64,000 nt of DNA from Actinomyces massiliensis 4401292 (GCF_000269805.1 NZ_JH711481.1:1548850-1612849); one strand, 5' to 3'. Positions 1 to 7,566 are shown, counted from the stretch's first letter. Numbers and translations: made by a program. The notes: generated by a model from the letters alone, not told the origin.

Positions 1-495
1 AAACGGGAGGCCGCCCGGGCGCTGGAGGACGCCGTGGAGGAGACCTGCGCCGCGGACTACGGCGTCGATGCGGCCTCGGCCCGGGTGCCCCTGGTGCGCG
101 CGGTCGTCGAGGGTGGGGCGCGCGGAGGTCTGCGAGTCCTGGGGGTCGGGGAGCGGGTGCCGTCCGCGGGCCTGCTCTACCTGCGCGCCGATCTGCTCGA
201 ATTGCTCGACGCCGGCCTCGGACGGGCCCGGGCGGCGCGCTTCCTGCCCTCCTTCGATGAGCTTCACGTGGGCTACAAGGATCGCAGCTGCTTGACCGAT
301 GCCTCCGGCGAGCGACTCATCTGCCCGTCGTCCAACGGCATGTTCCGCCCGCTCCTGGTGGATCGGGGGCGGCTGGTGGGCGTGCGGCCTGTGGGCGAGG
401 GCGTGCTCTGGCTGGGTGGGAATGCGCCTTCGGCCCGGGTCGAGCGCGATACGGCTCGGGCGGTGGCCGCCGTCGAGAAGCGCCTGGCGCGGTAG
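1..495 (+). CDS. Winged-helix DNA-binding domain protein (AlkZ-like, HTH_42), C-terminal part
   Basis: The reading frame is open from the first base of the window, so this is the 3' part of a longer gene; the GTG at 34 is probably internal. The segment with FDELHVGYKDRS followed by SSNGMFRPLLVDRGRLVG matches the C-terminal half of the HTH_42/AlkZ-like family, in which a GYKDR block is followed by an NGxFRPxxxxxGxxVGxW block. Characterised AlkZ proteins are DNA glycosylases that unhook interstrand crosslinks, but many family members are uncharacterised, so the function here is inferred only at family level. The downstream gene has its own promoter, so this gene probably ends its transcription unit. 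Confidence 0.7.
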   Translation, partial: KREAARALEDAVEETCAADYGVDAASARVPLVRAVVEGGARGGLRVLGVGERVPSAGLLYLRADLLELLDAGLGRARAARFLPSFDELHVGYKDRSCLTDASGERLICPSSNGMFRPLLVDRGRLVGVRPVGEGVLWLGGNAPSARVERDTARAVAAVEKRLAR

Positions 496-608
496 GGGCG
501 TGCTGGGGGCGCCCGGCGGAGGCGTGCGGTAGAGGCGTGCAGCGCTCTGCAGTCTGTGCAGCCTGCTAGCCCGCCCTGTTGAGCCTGTTGAGGCTGTCGA
601 GATTGACA

Positions 609-653
609 TTCTCGAACGAGATCGACGGTCACGCCGTCGATCTCGTTCGAGAA
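609..653. repeat. 20-bp perfect inverted repeat with 5-nt loop (copy 1 of a dispersed element)
   Basis: The arms 609-628 and 634-653 are exact reverse complements (TTCTCGAACGAGATCGACGG) around the loop TCACG. A second element at 57810-57854 has the same size, the same loop length, the same apical GATCGACGG and the same flanks, but differs in the basal stem with matching changes on both arms. No T-tract follows on either strand, so this is not a typical intrinsic terminator. It lies between the winged-helix gene and the ABC operon promoter. Confidence 0.8.
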
Positions 654-690
654 AGTCGACCTCGACGCCGGGGATCTCTCCCGCGAAGGA

Positions 691-745
691 GTTTGCAGAT
701 CAAACCTACGGAGGTATCCTTCTCTCATCAGTTTGAAATGCAAAC
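691..745 (+). promoter_or_regulatory. ABC operon promoter with two GTTTG-N5-CAAAC operators
   Basis: A -35 TTTGCA (692-697), a 17-bp spacer and a -10 TATCCT (715-720) can be read directly. The dyad GTTTG-N5-CAAAC occurs at 691-705, over the -35, and again at 731-745, just after the expected start point; the two are exactly 40 bp apart. Paired dyads bracketing a promoter suggest a dimeric TetR-, PadR- or MarR-type repressor. No such regulator is encoded next to it. Confidence 0.6.
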
Positions 746-773
746 TCATCTGTGAATGCGAGGAGTTCAAGTT

Positions 774-1895
774 ATGGAACGTCTGTCCAGAAGCGGCTCG
801 AGGCGGCGGTCGCCGTCGGTGGGGAGTAAGTGCAGTGTTGGCACCGCTGGCAGTACTAGCACCGCTGGCACCGCTGGCAGTGTTGGCAGTGTTGGCACCG
901 CTGGCACTGCCTCTACTGCGGATGCAGCCGCCACCGCTACAACTGCTGCCGGCGCGCAGTACGTGATGGAGTGGGAGGGGGTGTCCAAGCGCTATCCGGG
1001 TGCCGATGCGCTCGCCCTCGACGACGTCTCCTTCTCGGTCCGCCCCGGTGAGATCGTCGTCCTCGTCGGCCCCAATGGCTCGGGCAAGACCACGGCCATG
1101 GAGATGGTCTCCGGTCTGCGCCTGCCGACCGCGGGCAAGGTTCGCGTCGCCGGCCGGGAGGTGCGGCCCTCGGGGGAGCAGCGGATGGTCGTCGGCGTTC
1201 AGCTCCAGGAGGCGGGCCTGCCTCGGCGGCTCAAGGTCGGTGAGGCCATCCGCGCCGTGGCGTGCCTGTACGACGATCCCGGGCCGGTTGAGCAGATCGT
1301 CTCCCAGCTCGGCCTGAATGACTATATGACATCGTCGGTCGGCTCCCTGTCGGGCGGGTGGCAGCGGCGCCTGGACGTCGCCCTGGCCTGCATCGGCCGT
1401 CCCCGCGCCCTGGTCCTGGACGAGCCGACCAGTGGGGTCGATCCGGTGGCGCGGGCGGAGCTGTGGGAGTTCCTCAGGCGGCGACGCCACGAGGGCACGG
1501 CGGTCCTGGCCTCGACGCACGATCTGAGCGAGGCCGAGGCCTATGCCGACAGGCTGCTGGTGCTCAACCAGGGCCGCCTGGTTCTTCAGGGTCCGGTCGA
1601 GGAGGTGCTGGGGCTCGCCGGCGGGCGGTGGAGGCTGCGCCTGATCGGAGTCGATGCCGCTGTTGATGCCTGGGCGCGGTGTCACGATGTCGAGTTCATC
1701 GGCGGCGGCGACACCCGAGTCCTCGTGGGCTCCAAGGAGGAGGTCGTGCGGGTCGGCGAGCAGGTCGAGGCCGCCTATGAGCGCGGCGAGCTGGGCTACC
1801 AGGACGTGCTGCGCGGACCGATCCGTCTCGAGGACGTCTTCACCCATGCGGTGACCGTCGGCGCAGCCGATGCGGAAGGGCGGGAGGCACGATGA
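774..1895 (+). CDS. ABC transporter ATP-binding protein (ABC-2/drug-export type)
   Basis: This is the ATPase subunit of a membrane exporter. From the ATG at 774 (AGGAG at 761-765) the protein has 373 residues: Walker A GPNGSGKT at about 99-106, signature LSGGWQRR at about 192-199, Walker B ALVLDEPT just after, and an H-loop STHD. The ATP-binding domain begins only near residue 65 (alternative ATG at 966). The preceding segment is a Gly/Thr/Ser/Ala-rich stretch encoded by a degenerate tandem repeat and is not part of the family fold. The in-frame ATG at 756 is possible but lies too close to the ribosome binding site. The stop overlaps the permease start (ATGA), so the two are translationally coupled. 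The substrate is unknown. Confidence 0.88.
   Translation: MERLSRSGSRRRSPSVGSKCSVGTAGSTSTAGTAGSVGSVGTAGTASTADAAATATTAAGAQYVMEWEGVSKRYPGADALALDDVSFSVRPGEIVVLVGPNGSGKTTAMEMVSGLRLPTAGKVRVAGREVRPSGEQRMVVGVQLQEAGLPRRLKVGEAIRAVACLYDDPGPVEQIVSQLGLNDYMTSSVGSLSGGWQRRLDVALACIGRPRALVLDEPTSGVDPVARAELWEFLRRRRHEGTAVLASTHDLSEAEAYADRLLVLNQGRLVLQGPVEEVLGLAGGRWRLRLIGVDAAVDAWARCHDVEFIGGGDTRVLVGSKEEVVRVGEQVEAAYERGELGYQDVLRGPIRLEDVFTHAVTVGAADAEGREAR
837..950 (+). repeat. Degenerate 9-bp tandem repeat inside the ABC ATPase gene
   Basis: Variants of a nonamer (GGCACCGCT, GGCAGTGTT, GGCAGTACT) follow one another in frame and encode a Gly-Thr-Ala-Ser-rich linker in front of the ATPase domain. Because the unit is a multiple of three, copy-number changes would keep the frame open. 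Confidence 0.6.
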
Positions 1896-2767
1896 ACCAG
1901 TCCATGAAATCCGCGAAGTCCCAGAAGAAGTCCATCGGCCGGAGTGGGAGAACAAGAGCGATGGAGAATGCAGTTCAGCCCCTTCAGGCCCGGCAGCCCC
2001 GTCTGTCCCGGCCCGCACCCTGGTGGCGGATCCTGCTCGTGTGGGCGCGCCAGGAATTCATGCTGCTCCTGCGCGAGCCCGTCGCGGTGTTCTTCTCCCT
2101 GGCGTTCCCGCTGATCATATATGTCTTCATCGGTATTCCCTACGGCTCCACCGAGATCGCCCCCGGCGTGCACTTCATTGACGCCATGTTCTCCTCCCTC
2201 ATCCTGACCGTGGCGGCCAACCTCCTGCTCATGGGTCTGCCGATCTACCTGGCCGAGCTGCGGAGTCGGGGTGTGGACCGGCGATACGCGGTCCTGCCTC
2301 TGCCGGGCCGACTGTTCGCCTCGGGCGTGCTGGCCTCCATGCTGATTCTGCTGGCCGGCTCCTCGGCGGTCATCGTCATGGTGGTCGGGCTGCGCGACGG
2401 CCTGCGGAACAGTCTGTGGAGTCCCGTCTATCTTCTGCTCCTCATCGGCTCGATTCTCTGGCTGTCGGCGCTGGGGTTTCTCATCGGGGCACTGCGCGTC
2501 TCAGCCCGTACCACCCAGGCCCTGTCCGCCGCGATCTTCTTCATCATGTTCTTCGGCTCGGGCGCGGCCGTGCCCCTGGAGGGCCTGCCCGAGATCCTTC
2601 AGAAGGTCCTGGAGTGGAATCCGCTCAAGCAGTGGCTCGACGTCATGGTCGGGGTCTACACGGGCACCGGGGCGAGTCGCACCGAGTGGCTGCGACTGCT
2701 CCTGGCCCTGCCCATGACCACGATCTGCGCCCTGGGCGGCCTGCAGCTGTGGAAGCAGAGGGGCTGA
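1892..2767 (+). CDS. ABC-2 type transporter permease
   Basis: The 291-residue protein is the membrane partner of the ATPase just upstream, with which it shares an ATGA overlap. A basic N-terminal stretch of about 45 residues precedes a hydrophobic segment containing LLREPVAVFFSLAFPLIIYVFIG. About five further membrane helices follow, including LSALGFLIGALRVSARTTQALSAA, a pattern typical of the ABC-2 permease family. The family exports drugs, lipids or polysaccharides; nothing in the sequence identifies the substrate. The next gene starts within its stop codon. Confidence 0.85.
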   Translation: MNQSMKSAKSQKKSIGRSGRTRAMENAVQPLQARQPRLSRPAPWWRILLVWARQEFMLLLREPVAVFFSLAFPLIIYVFIGIPYGSTEIAPGVHFIDAMFSSLILTVAANLLLMGLPIYLAELRSRGVDRRYAVLPLPGRLFASGVLASMLILLAGSSAVIVMVVGLRDGLRNSLWSPVYLLLLIGSILWLSALGFLIGALRVSARTTQALSAAIFFIMFFGSGAAVPLEGLPEILQKVLEWNPLKQWLDVMVGVYTGTGASRTEWLRLLLALPMTTICALGGLQLWKQRG

Positions 2768-3267
2768 TGAGCGTGCCATCCTCGTCGTCCCGGCCCAGTC
2801 GTCTGCCCTGGTCCAACCGGCCGAATCGGCCGGACCGCTCGAGCCGGCCAGACCGCTCGAATCGGACCGGTGTCGCTCCGCTGTGGCGCGCGCCGCTGCG
2901 AATCCGCCTCGGTCTGGGTGCGGCGGTCGCCTGCCTGGTAGTCAGACTGCTCGAAGTGATCGCTCTCCTGATCTCCCCCGAGGGGATTCCCGGGTGGCTG
3001 CCCGCCGCCCGCAGCTGGACGTATCTCTGGGTCATCCTCGGCTGGCTCGTGTCCAGCGCGGTCATGCTCTGCGCGCGCCATTGGGTCGGCGCGGTGTCGG
3101 CGGCCTGGCTGTTCATCATGTCGTCGATCGGCTCTGTCAGCTTGCTCAAGAGAGGTCATGTGATCCTGGGGACTCTGGAGCTCGTGGTCTGCGCCGTCGG
3201 GCTGGGCGGCCTGCTCCTGGCGGTTGCCGCGGGCGCATTCCGCAGGCGCGGCGGGGAGACGCGGTGA
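2767..3267 (+). CDS. Small membrane protein, third gene of the ABC operon (unknown function)
   Basis: Starting at the ATG that overlaps the permease stop (TGATG), the gene gives 166 residues. The first 40 are rich in Ser, Arg, Pro and Asn (repeated RPDRS/RPNRP) and are probably cytoplasmic. Four hydrophobic segments follow: around LGLGAAVACLVVRLLEVIALL, around YLWVILGWLVSSAVMLC, around VGAVSAAWLFIMSSIGSVSLL, and around LELVVCAVGLGGLLLAVAAG. I do not recognise the family. Tight coupling suggests an accessory subunit of the exporter. Confidence 0.7.
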   Translation: MSVPSSSSRPSRLPWSNRPNRPDRSSRPDRSNRTGVAPLWRAPLRIRLGLGAAVACLVVRLLEVIALLISPEGIPGWLPAARSWTYLWVILGWLVSSAVMLCARHWVGAVSAAWLFIMSSIGSVSLLKRGHVILGTLELVVCAVGLGGLLLAVAAGAFRRRGGETR

Positions 3268-3333
3268 AGTGGGCGCGGCGATTGTGACTCACTCGGTCAG
3301 CAGACGTCAGACGTCCGGAGGTACACTCCGGGT

Positions 3334-4566
3334 ATGAGCAGCGTTGCCACGGCCCTGCGAGGGCGAGTCGTCACTCCCGTCGAGATTATCGAGGATGGCC
3401 TGGTCGTTGTCGCCGAGGGGCACATCCCATGGGTGGGGGCCGCCGCCGAGGCCGAGCGCGCCGGTTGGGGCGACCTGCTCGCCGACGCCGTGGTCGCCCC
3501 CGAGAGCGGCTACCTGCTGCCCGGCCTCGTCGACGTCCACTGCCACGGCGGCGGCGGGGAGTCCTTCCCCAATGCCGAGACCGCGGATCAGGCCATGGTC
3601 TCCATCCTGGAGCACCGCCGTCACGGCACCACCAGCCTGGTGGCCTCCTGCGTCACCGCGGCCGCCGACGTCCTGAGGGCGCGCGCGTGCGTCCTGGCCG
3701 ATCTGTGCGACGCGGGCGAGCTCGCCGGCATCCACTTCGAGGGGCCGTTCGTATCGGTGGAGCGCTGCGGCGCCCAGGACCCCACCTACATCATCGCGCC
3801 CGATGCGGCCCTGACCCGCGAGCTCATCGAGCTCGGCCGCGGGCACGTGGTCACCATGACGATCGCCCCGGAGAAGCCCGGCATCACCGGCGGCGACGGC
3901 GTCGTGGCCGCGCTGATCGACGGCGGGGCCCTGCCCTCCTTCGGGCACACCGACTCCGAAGCCGCTCCGGTGCGCGCGGGACTGGCCGACGCCTCGGCCC
4001 GACTCGCTGCGCGTGTCCGTTCCGGCCAGCCGGTGCGTTCGACCCGCTCCACCGCCACCCACCTGTTCAACGGTATGCGGCCCATGCACCACCGCACGCC
4101 CGGCCCGGTGCCGGAGTTCCTCGCCGCCGCCCGGCGGGGGGAGTGCGTCCTGGAGATGATCGGCGACGGCGTCCATCTGGCCCCGGAGATCGTCCTGGAC
4201 ATGTTCGAGACCCTTGGGCGGGAGAACGTCATCCTGGTCACCGACGCCATGGCGGCCGCGGGCATGCCCGACGGCGACTACGTGCTGGGGCCCGCCGCGG
4301 TCACGGTGGCCGATGGGGTGGCGCGCCTGACCGAGGGCGGTGCGATCGCCGGGGGCACCGCGCACCTGATCGATGTCGTGCGCACCACTTGGCGCGGTGG
4401 GGTCGATCTGGTCGATGCCGTCTACGCCGCTTCCTGTCAGGGGGCCGAGGTCCTCGGCGACGACTCGATCGGGGCCCTGGAGCCCGGCAGGTGGGCGGAC
4501 CTGGTGGTTACCGATGCCGATCTCGCGCCCGTGCGCGTCCTGCGTCGTGGCGAGGTCGTCGTCTGA
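3334..4566 (+). CDS. nagA: N-acetylglucosamine-6-phosphate deacetylase
   Basis: This amidohydrolase converts GlcNAc-6-phosphate to glucosamine-6-phosphate and acetate in amino-sugar use and cell-wall recycling. The 410 residues are full length for the family. Metal and substrate motifs are visible: DVHCHGG (His69, His71), HFEGPF with the metal-ligand Glu, GHTDSEA, THLFNGMRPMHHRTPG, EMIGDGVHLAPE and the catalytic-Asp region VTDAMAAAGM. A TACACT hexamer at 3322-3327 ends six bases before the ATG, so the mRNA is probably leaderless. No nagB or PTS gene is adjacent. Confidence 0.95.
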   Translation: MSSVATALRGRVVTPVEIIEDGLVVVAEGHIPWVGAAAEAERAGWGDLLADAVVAPESGYLLPGLVDVHCHGGGGESFPNAETADQAMVSILEHRRHGTTSLVASCVTAAADVLRARACVLADLCDAGELAGIHFEGPFVSVERCGAQDPTYIIAPDAALTRELIELGRGHVVTMTIAPEKPGITGGDGVVAALIDGGALPSFGHTDSEAAPVRAGLADASARLAARVRSGQPVRSTRSTATHLFNGMRPMHHRTPGPVPEFLAAARRGECVLEMIGDGVHLAPEIVLDMFETLGRENVILVTDAMAAAGMPDGDYVLGPAAVTVADGVARLTEGGAIAGGTAHLIDVVRTTWRGGVDLVDAVYAASCQGAEVLGDDSIGALEPGRWADLVVTDADLAPVRVLRRGEVVV

Positions 4567-4583
4567 GGGGTAACGCCTAACGC

Positions 4584-4661
4584 CGAGATCGGTCGTAACC
4601 CGCGCCGAGATCGGTCGTAACCCGCGCCGAGATCGGTCGTATTCCGCCTCGAGATCGGTTG
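4584..4661 (-). repeat. 22-bp-period repeat array, left arm (four units)
   Basis: The core CGAGATCGGTCG occurs at 4584, 4606 and 4628, and with one mismatch at 4650, each exactly 22 bp from the last. The first units share the spacer TAACCCGCGC. The core is the reverse complement of that in the arrays to the right, so the arms face each other across about 560 bp. Confidence 0.85.
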
Positions 4662-4768
4662 CGCTGTCGCCGATCTGCTGCTCGCCGACGGTTTCGAATT
4701 GTGGCATGTGGCCTTTGTCCCCGAGTTCGTCGTGCGTGCCTCGACGTCGGGTCGGCCGGGCCGAAATC

Positions 4769-4802
4769 GAACCGATCTCGAGCCGGAACTCGACCGATCT
4801 CG
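4769..4802 (+). repeat. 22-bp-period repeat array, middle pair
   Basis: An exact core CGACCGATCTCG at 4791-4802 is preceded exactly 22 bp upstream (4769-4780) by a core with two mismatches. The spacer AGCCGGAACT resembles the AGCCGGAGCT spacer of the right-hand array. Confidence 0.75.
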
Positions 4803-5200
4803 GTATGGGGTGTGGATGGGTAGGCCTGGCGGGTGTGGTTGCCATCGGTGTTGCACATGGGAGACTGGGGTCTCTGCGGAGTGGGGGCTGGTTTTTGTTG
4901 GAATGACGGGCTTATCCGGCGAGCGTCGTGTGCGGCGGTCGGGCTCCCATGTGCGGTGAGGGGGGTCTGCGCATATGGGAGTGGGATTGTGGTCGTTGCT
5001 GACGGCGCTGTTCCGCATGATTCCGCGGTTTCCCCCGGCGCGGAGTGCGCGCGAGTGTGCAACATCGGCCGCCCCGGCACATGCGGGTATCAGCAGAGCC
5101 GTCCCGCGGCGGTGCAACCCGGCTCATATGCTCTCCAGTCCCGAGACCACCCCACCCGAGACACTCACAGACACCCATCCCGTTCCAGATGTACTGACGC
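4803..5200. other. Intergenic spacer between repeat arrays, no gene seen
   Basis: Several frames are open here on both strands, as expected in GC-rich DNA, but none has a recognisable domain together with a convincing start. Composition is mixed, with runs such as GGGTGTGGATGGG. I see no tRNA, rRNA or transposase. It may be part of a larger non-coding functional element defined by the flanking 22-bp repeats. Confidence 0.4.
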
Positions 5201-5366
5201 ACCACAATCTCGACGCGGAACCGGACCGATCTCGACGCGGATTACGACCGATCTCGGCACAGGTTTCGACCGATCTCGAGCCGGAGCTCGACCGATCTCG
5301 GCACGGGTTTCGACCGATCTCGAGCCGGAGCTCGACCGATCTCGGCACGGGTTTCGACCGATCTCG
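5201..5366 (+). repeat. 22-bp-period repeat array, right arm (seven clear units plus one degenerate)
   Basis: Cores CGACCGATCTCG lie at 5245, 5267, 5289, 5311, 5333 and 5355, with a one-mismatch core at 5223 and a half-matching core in phase at 5201. All steps are exactly 22 bp. Two spacer types alternate in the later units: GGCACGGGTTT-like and AGCCGGAGCT-like. The array ends about 30 bp before the 3' end of the MerR gene. Confidence 0.9.
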
Positions 5367-5400
5367 ACGACACAGGGAGTGCCTCAGCTCTGCACAATGA

Positions 5401-5961
5401 TCAGCTCGTCGAAGTCGGCGTCGCAGTGGCTCGCCGTGTCCGAGGGGGTGAAGCAGCGGTCCAGCGATGCATTGTGGCTTCGGACCTACCGGCAGGGCGC
5501 TGTGTCTGCCCGGCTCGCTTGAGCGGCCGGTCGTCGGGGCTCTCGGGTTGAGGCGTCCTCGTTGTTTTGCTGTTGTCGTCTCTGCTGTCCCTGCTGGTTT
5601 CACCGCCCTCGTCCCGCCCCGCGGCGATCACCGAGGAGATGGCGTCCCGTGAGGCCGCCAGGGTCTCGATCGACGCCTGGATCCGGGCCTGTTCGCGCTT
5701 GAGATCATTGACGGTCTCCTCGCAGATCGGGGCGAGGCGGCCTGCGCGCTCGGTCAGGCACGGCAGGACGGTGCGGATGGTCGCGGTGCTGAGGCCGGCG
5801 TCGAGCAGCTGTCGGATGCGGCGGGCCACCTCGACGTCCTGGCTGCTGTAGTCCCGGTAGCCGGAGGCGTTGCGCGCGGGCACGAGGAGCTTCTGCTCCT
5901 CGTAATAGCGGAGAAGTCGAGTGGGGATGCCCGTGCGGTCGGTGACTTCGGAGATGCGCAT
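5401..5961 (-). CDS. MerR family transcriptional regulator
   Basis: The protein starts MRISEVTDRTGIPTRLLRYY, the typical MerR winged-helix N-terminus, and continues with YRDYSSQDVEVARRI and a helical segment to about residue 120. The chosen ATG at 5961 (186 aa) sits at the family's usual start; an upstream in-frame ATG at 6006 would add 15 atypical residues. The last 50 or so residues are low-complexity (Ser, Arg, Thr, Pro) and unlike the family, so the 3' end may be extended by out-of-frame read-through. No cysteine pair typical of metal-sensing MerR proteins is evident. It is divergent from the MFS transporter, which it probably controls. Confidence 0.85.
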   Translation of the reverse strand: MRISEVTDRTGIPTRLLRYYEEQKLLVPARNASGYRDYSSQDVEVARRIRQLLDAGLSTATIRTVLPCLTERAGRLAPICEETVNDLKREQARIQASIETLAASRDAISSVIAAGRDEGGETSRDSRDDNSKTTRTPQPESPDDRPLKRAGQTQRPAGRSEATMHRWTAASPPRTRRATATPTSTS

Positions 5962-6007
5962 GTGGGCTGCCTCCCGTCGGGCGATGATCGGTTGATGCCC
6001 GGGCATC

Positions 6008-6040
6008 TTGCCCTCACATTGATGTGAAGGTTGATCCTAT
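6008..6040 (+). promoter_or_regulatory. MerR-type promoter/operator between merR-like and MFS genes
   Basis: The dyad TCACAT-TG-ATGTGA (6014-6027) lies between a TTGCCC (6008-6013) and a TCCTAT (6035-6040). The spacer is longer than 17 bp, the arrangement used by MerR regulators, which twist an over-long spacer to activate transcription. Confidence 0.6.
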
Positions 6041-6044
6041 CAGG

Positions 6045-7283
6045 GTGAATGCCGAGCAGTCCTCTCCCGACCGATCCGATCCATCCGCCGCCCAATCCGC
6101 CGCCTCGTCCGTCACCTCCGCCGCTCGGTCCCGCATCGGGCGCGCCGTCGTCCTGGCCGGATTCGTGCTTCTGGTGTTCTGCACGGGCACCGCCGAGTAC
6201 CTGGTATCCGGAGTCCTCCCGCAGCTCGCCGCCGACGTCTCCGTCAGCATTGCGGCCGCCGGCCAGATCGTCACCGCCTACGCACTCGGAGTCGCGATCG
6301 GCGGACCCGTCGTCACCGCGCTGACCGCCCGCCTGCCGAGGAAGCGCCTGGCCCTGGCGCTGGGGGCGGTCTTCATCGCGGGCACGGCGATCACCGTGAT
6401 CGCGCCGTCCTACGCGTGGGTGATCGCGGGCCGAGTGGCCTCGGCATGCAGCCAGGCCACGCTATTCGCCATCGGCCTGACCACCGCGACGGGCCTGATG
6501 GGGCAGGCGCGGCAGGGACGGGCGATCGCGATCGTCGGCTCCGGGCTCACGATCGCCACCGTGCTCGGCGTCCCGATGGGCGCCCTGCTGGGTGGCAGTA
6601 CGAATTGGCGGATGCCGTTCGTCATCGTCGCCGCGGTCGCTGCGCTCGGAGTGCTGCTGCTCGCGACGGCCATGGAACGTACCCCGGCCCCCACCACCGG
6701 CGTGGGCGATGAGATCCGGACGCTGCTGCGCGCTCCGGTCCTGCTCGCGGTCGCGACCACGACCATCGGCTTCGCCGGCGTCGGCCTCGTCTTCACCTAC
6801 CTCGCGCCCCTGCTCTCCGAGGTGACCGGAATCGCCGCCGGGACGATCCCCGGTCTCCTGCTGGCCTACGGAATCGGCGGCTTCATCGGCAATCTGGTCG
6901 CCGGGCGCCTGGCCGATCTCTCCGTGAGGGCAACGCTTGTCGGGGTGCTCCTCGCGCTGATCCTCACCCTGGCGGTCTTCCCCCTTCTGGCCCCGCGCCC
7001 GGCACCGATGATCGGGGCCGTCCTGATCCTGGGCCTGCTCTCGACCGCCACGATCGCACCGCTGCAGTCACTCGTGCTGCACCATGCCGGAGCCGCGCCG
7101 ACCCTGTCGCTGGCCGTCAACGTGGGCGCCTTCAATCTGGCCAATGCGATCGGGGCCGCTCTCGGCGGACTGGGCGCCGCTGCGGGGCTGCTGCGCTGGA
7201 GCGGATTCGGGGGCGCGCTCCTGGCGGCGGCCGGTCTGGGCCTGGCAGCTGCCGCCCTCCGCATGGATCGCGAGGCCCGCTAG
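6045..7283 (+). CDS. MFS drug-efflux transporter (DHA1 family, CmlA/Cmx-like)
   Basis: A 12-helix major facilitator protein of 412 residues from GTG 6045 (GTG 6024 is the alternative but falls inside the operator dyad). Helix 1 contains FCTGTAEYLVSGVLPQLAAD, typical of the DHA1 multidrug/arabinose-efflux group, and helix 4 contains GRVASACSQATLFAIGLTTA. Members export chloramphenicol and other hydrophobic compounds; the substrate here is unknown. The divergent MerR regulator and its operator suggest expression induced by a ligand of the regulator. Confidence 0.85.
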   Translation: MNAEQSSPDRSDPSAAQSAASSVTSAARSRIGRAVVLAGFVLLVFCTGTAEYLVSGVLPQLAADVSVSIAAAGQIVTAYALGVAIGGPVVTALTARLPRKRLALALGAVFIAGTAITVIAPSYAWVIAGRVASACSQATLFAIGLTTATGLMGQARQGRAIAIVGSGLTIATVLGVPMGALLGGSTNWRMPFVIVAAVAALGVLLLATAMERTPAPTTGVGDEIRTLLRAPVLLAVATTTIGFAGVGLVFTYLAPLLSEVTGIAAGTIPGLLLAYGIGGFIGNLVAGRLADLSVRATLVGVLLALILTLAVFPLLAPRPAPMIGAVLILGLLSTATIAPLQSLVLHHAGAAPTLSLAVNVGAFNLANAIGAALGGLGAAAGLLRWSGFGGALLAAAGLGLAAAALRMDREAR

Positions 7284-7297
7284 GGCCGGTCGGACGA

Positions 7298-7566
7298 TCA
7301 CGCGCAGGAGATCGCGGTCGTAACGGCTGCGCCCGCGAGTATCAGAATGATCAGCGCGCCGATAGCCCTTCCCACGGGGTGCCCGAGGTTGATGGTGGTG
7401 CCGATGCCGGCTCGCTTGGGCACGATGAGCGAGGGATCCTCCGGATTGATGTAGAACATGCCTCCGAGCCACAGGGCGTCGTGTCGCGCGACATCGACGG
7501 CGTCGCCCCCAGTGCGACTCCAATGACGAGACTGGCGGTTCCGAGAGTGAGAGTGAGGGCGAGCAT
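7298..7566 (-). pseudogene. DUF5808-type membrane protein, interrupted by a frameshift
   Basis: The gene starts with an ATG overlapping the stop of the GntR gene (TGATG) and reads MLALTLTLGTASLVIGVALG, a membrane segment. The frame is then lost. In another frame the sequence continues as GDAVDVARHDALW and MFYINPEDPSLIVPKRAGIG, the hallmark of DUF5808 proteins (Y-N-P-D-D-P, V-P-K-R), plus a last membrane helix and stop at 7298. One extra G in the five-base run at 7506-7510 would fuse both parts exactly. The gene is therefore broken by a single-base deletion, or the base is missing from the assembly. Membrane proteins of this kind commonly sit beside YtrA-type GntR regulators. Confidence 0.75.

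Noticed and set aside
273-2018. Long minus-strand open frame of 581 codons across the winged-helix and ABC genes
   Set aside because: It is antisense to well-supported genes with clear motifs, has low-complexity composition and no domain. It reflects GC-rich codon bias.
4584-5366. CRISPR array
   Set aside because: The repeat core is 12 bp with 10-bp semi-conserved spacers and a 22-bp period, far too short for CRISPR, and no cas gene is present.
4567-5400. Chromosomal origin oriC
   Set aside because: No dnaA or dnaN gene and no DnaA-box cluster (TTGTCCACA type) are seen; only the unknown 12-bp core repeats.
4699-5522. Possible small proteins within the 22-bp repeat region
   Set aside because: Frames there contain the repeats in translation (DRSRRGLRPIS patterns on several frames at once) but no domain or credible start, so the repeats are better read as DNA or RNA elements.
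6049-6324. Pro/Ser-rich open frame starting at ATG 6049
   Set aside because: It lies out of frame within the MFS transporter gene and its proline-rich composition is typical of shifted GC-rich reading.
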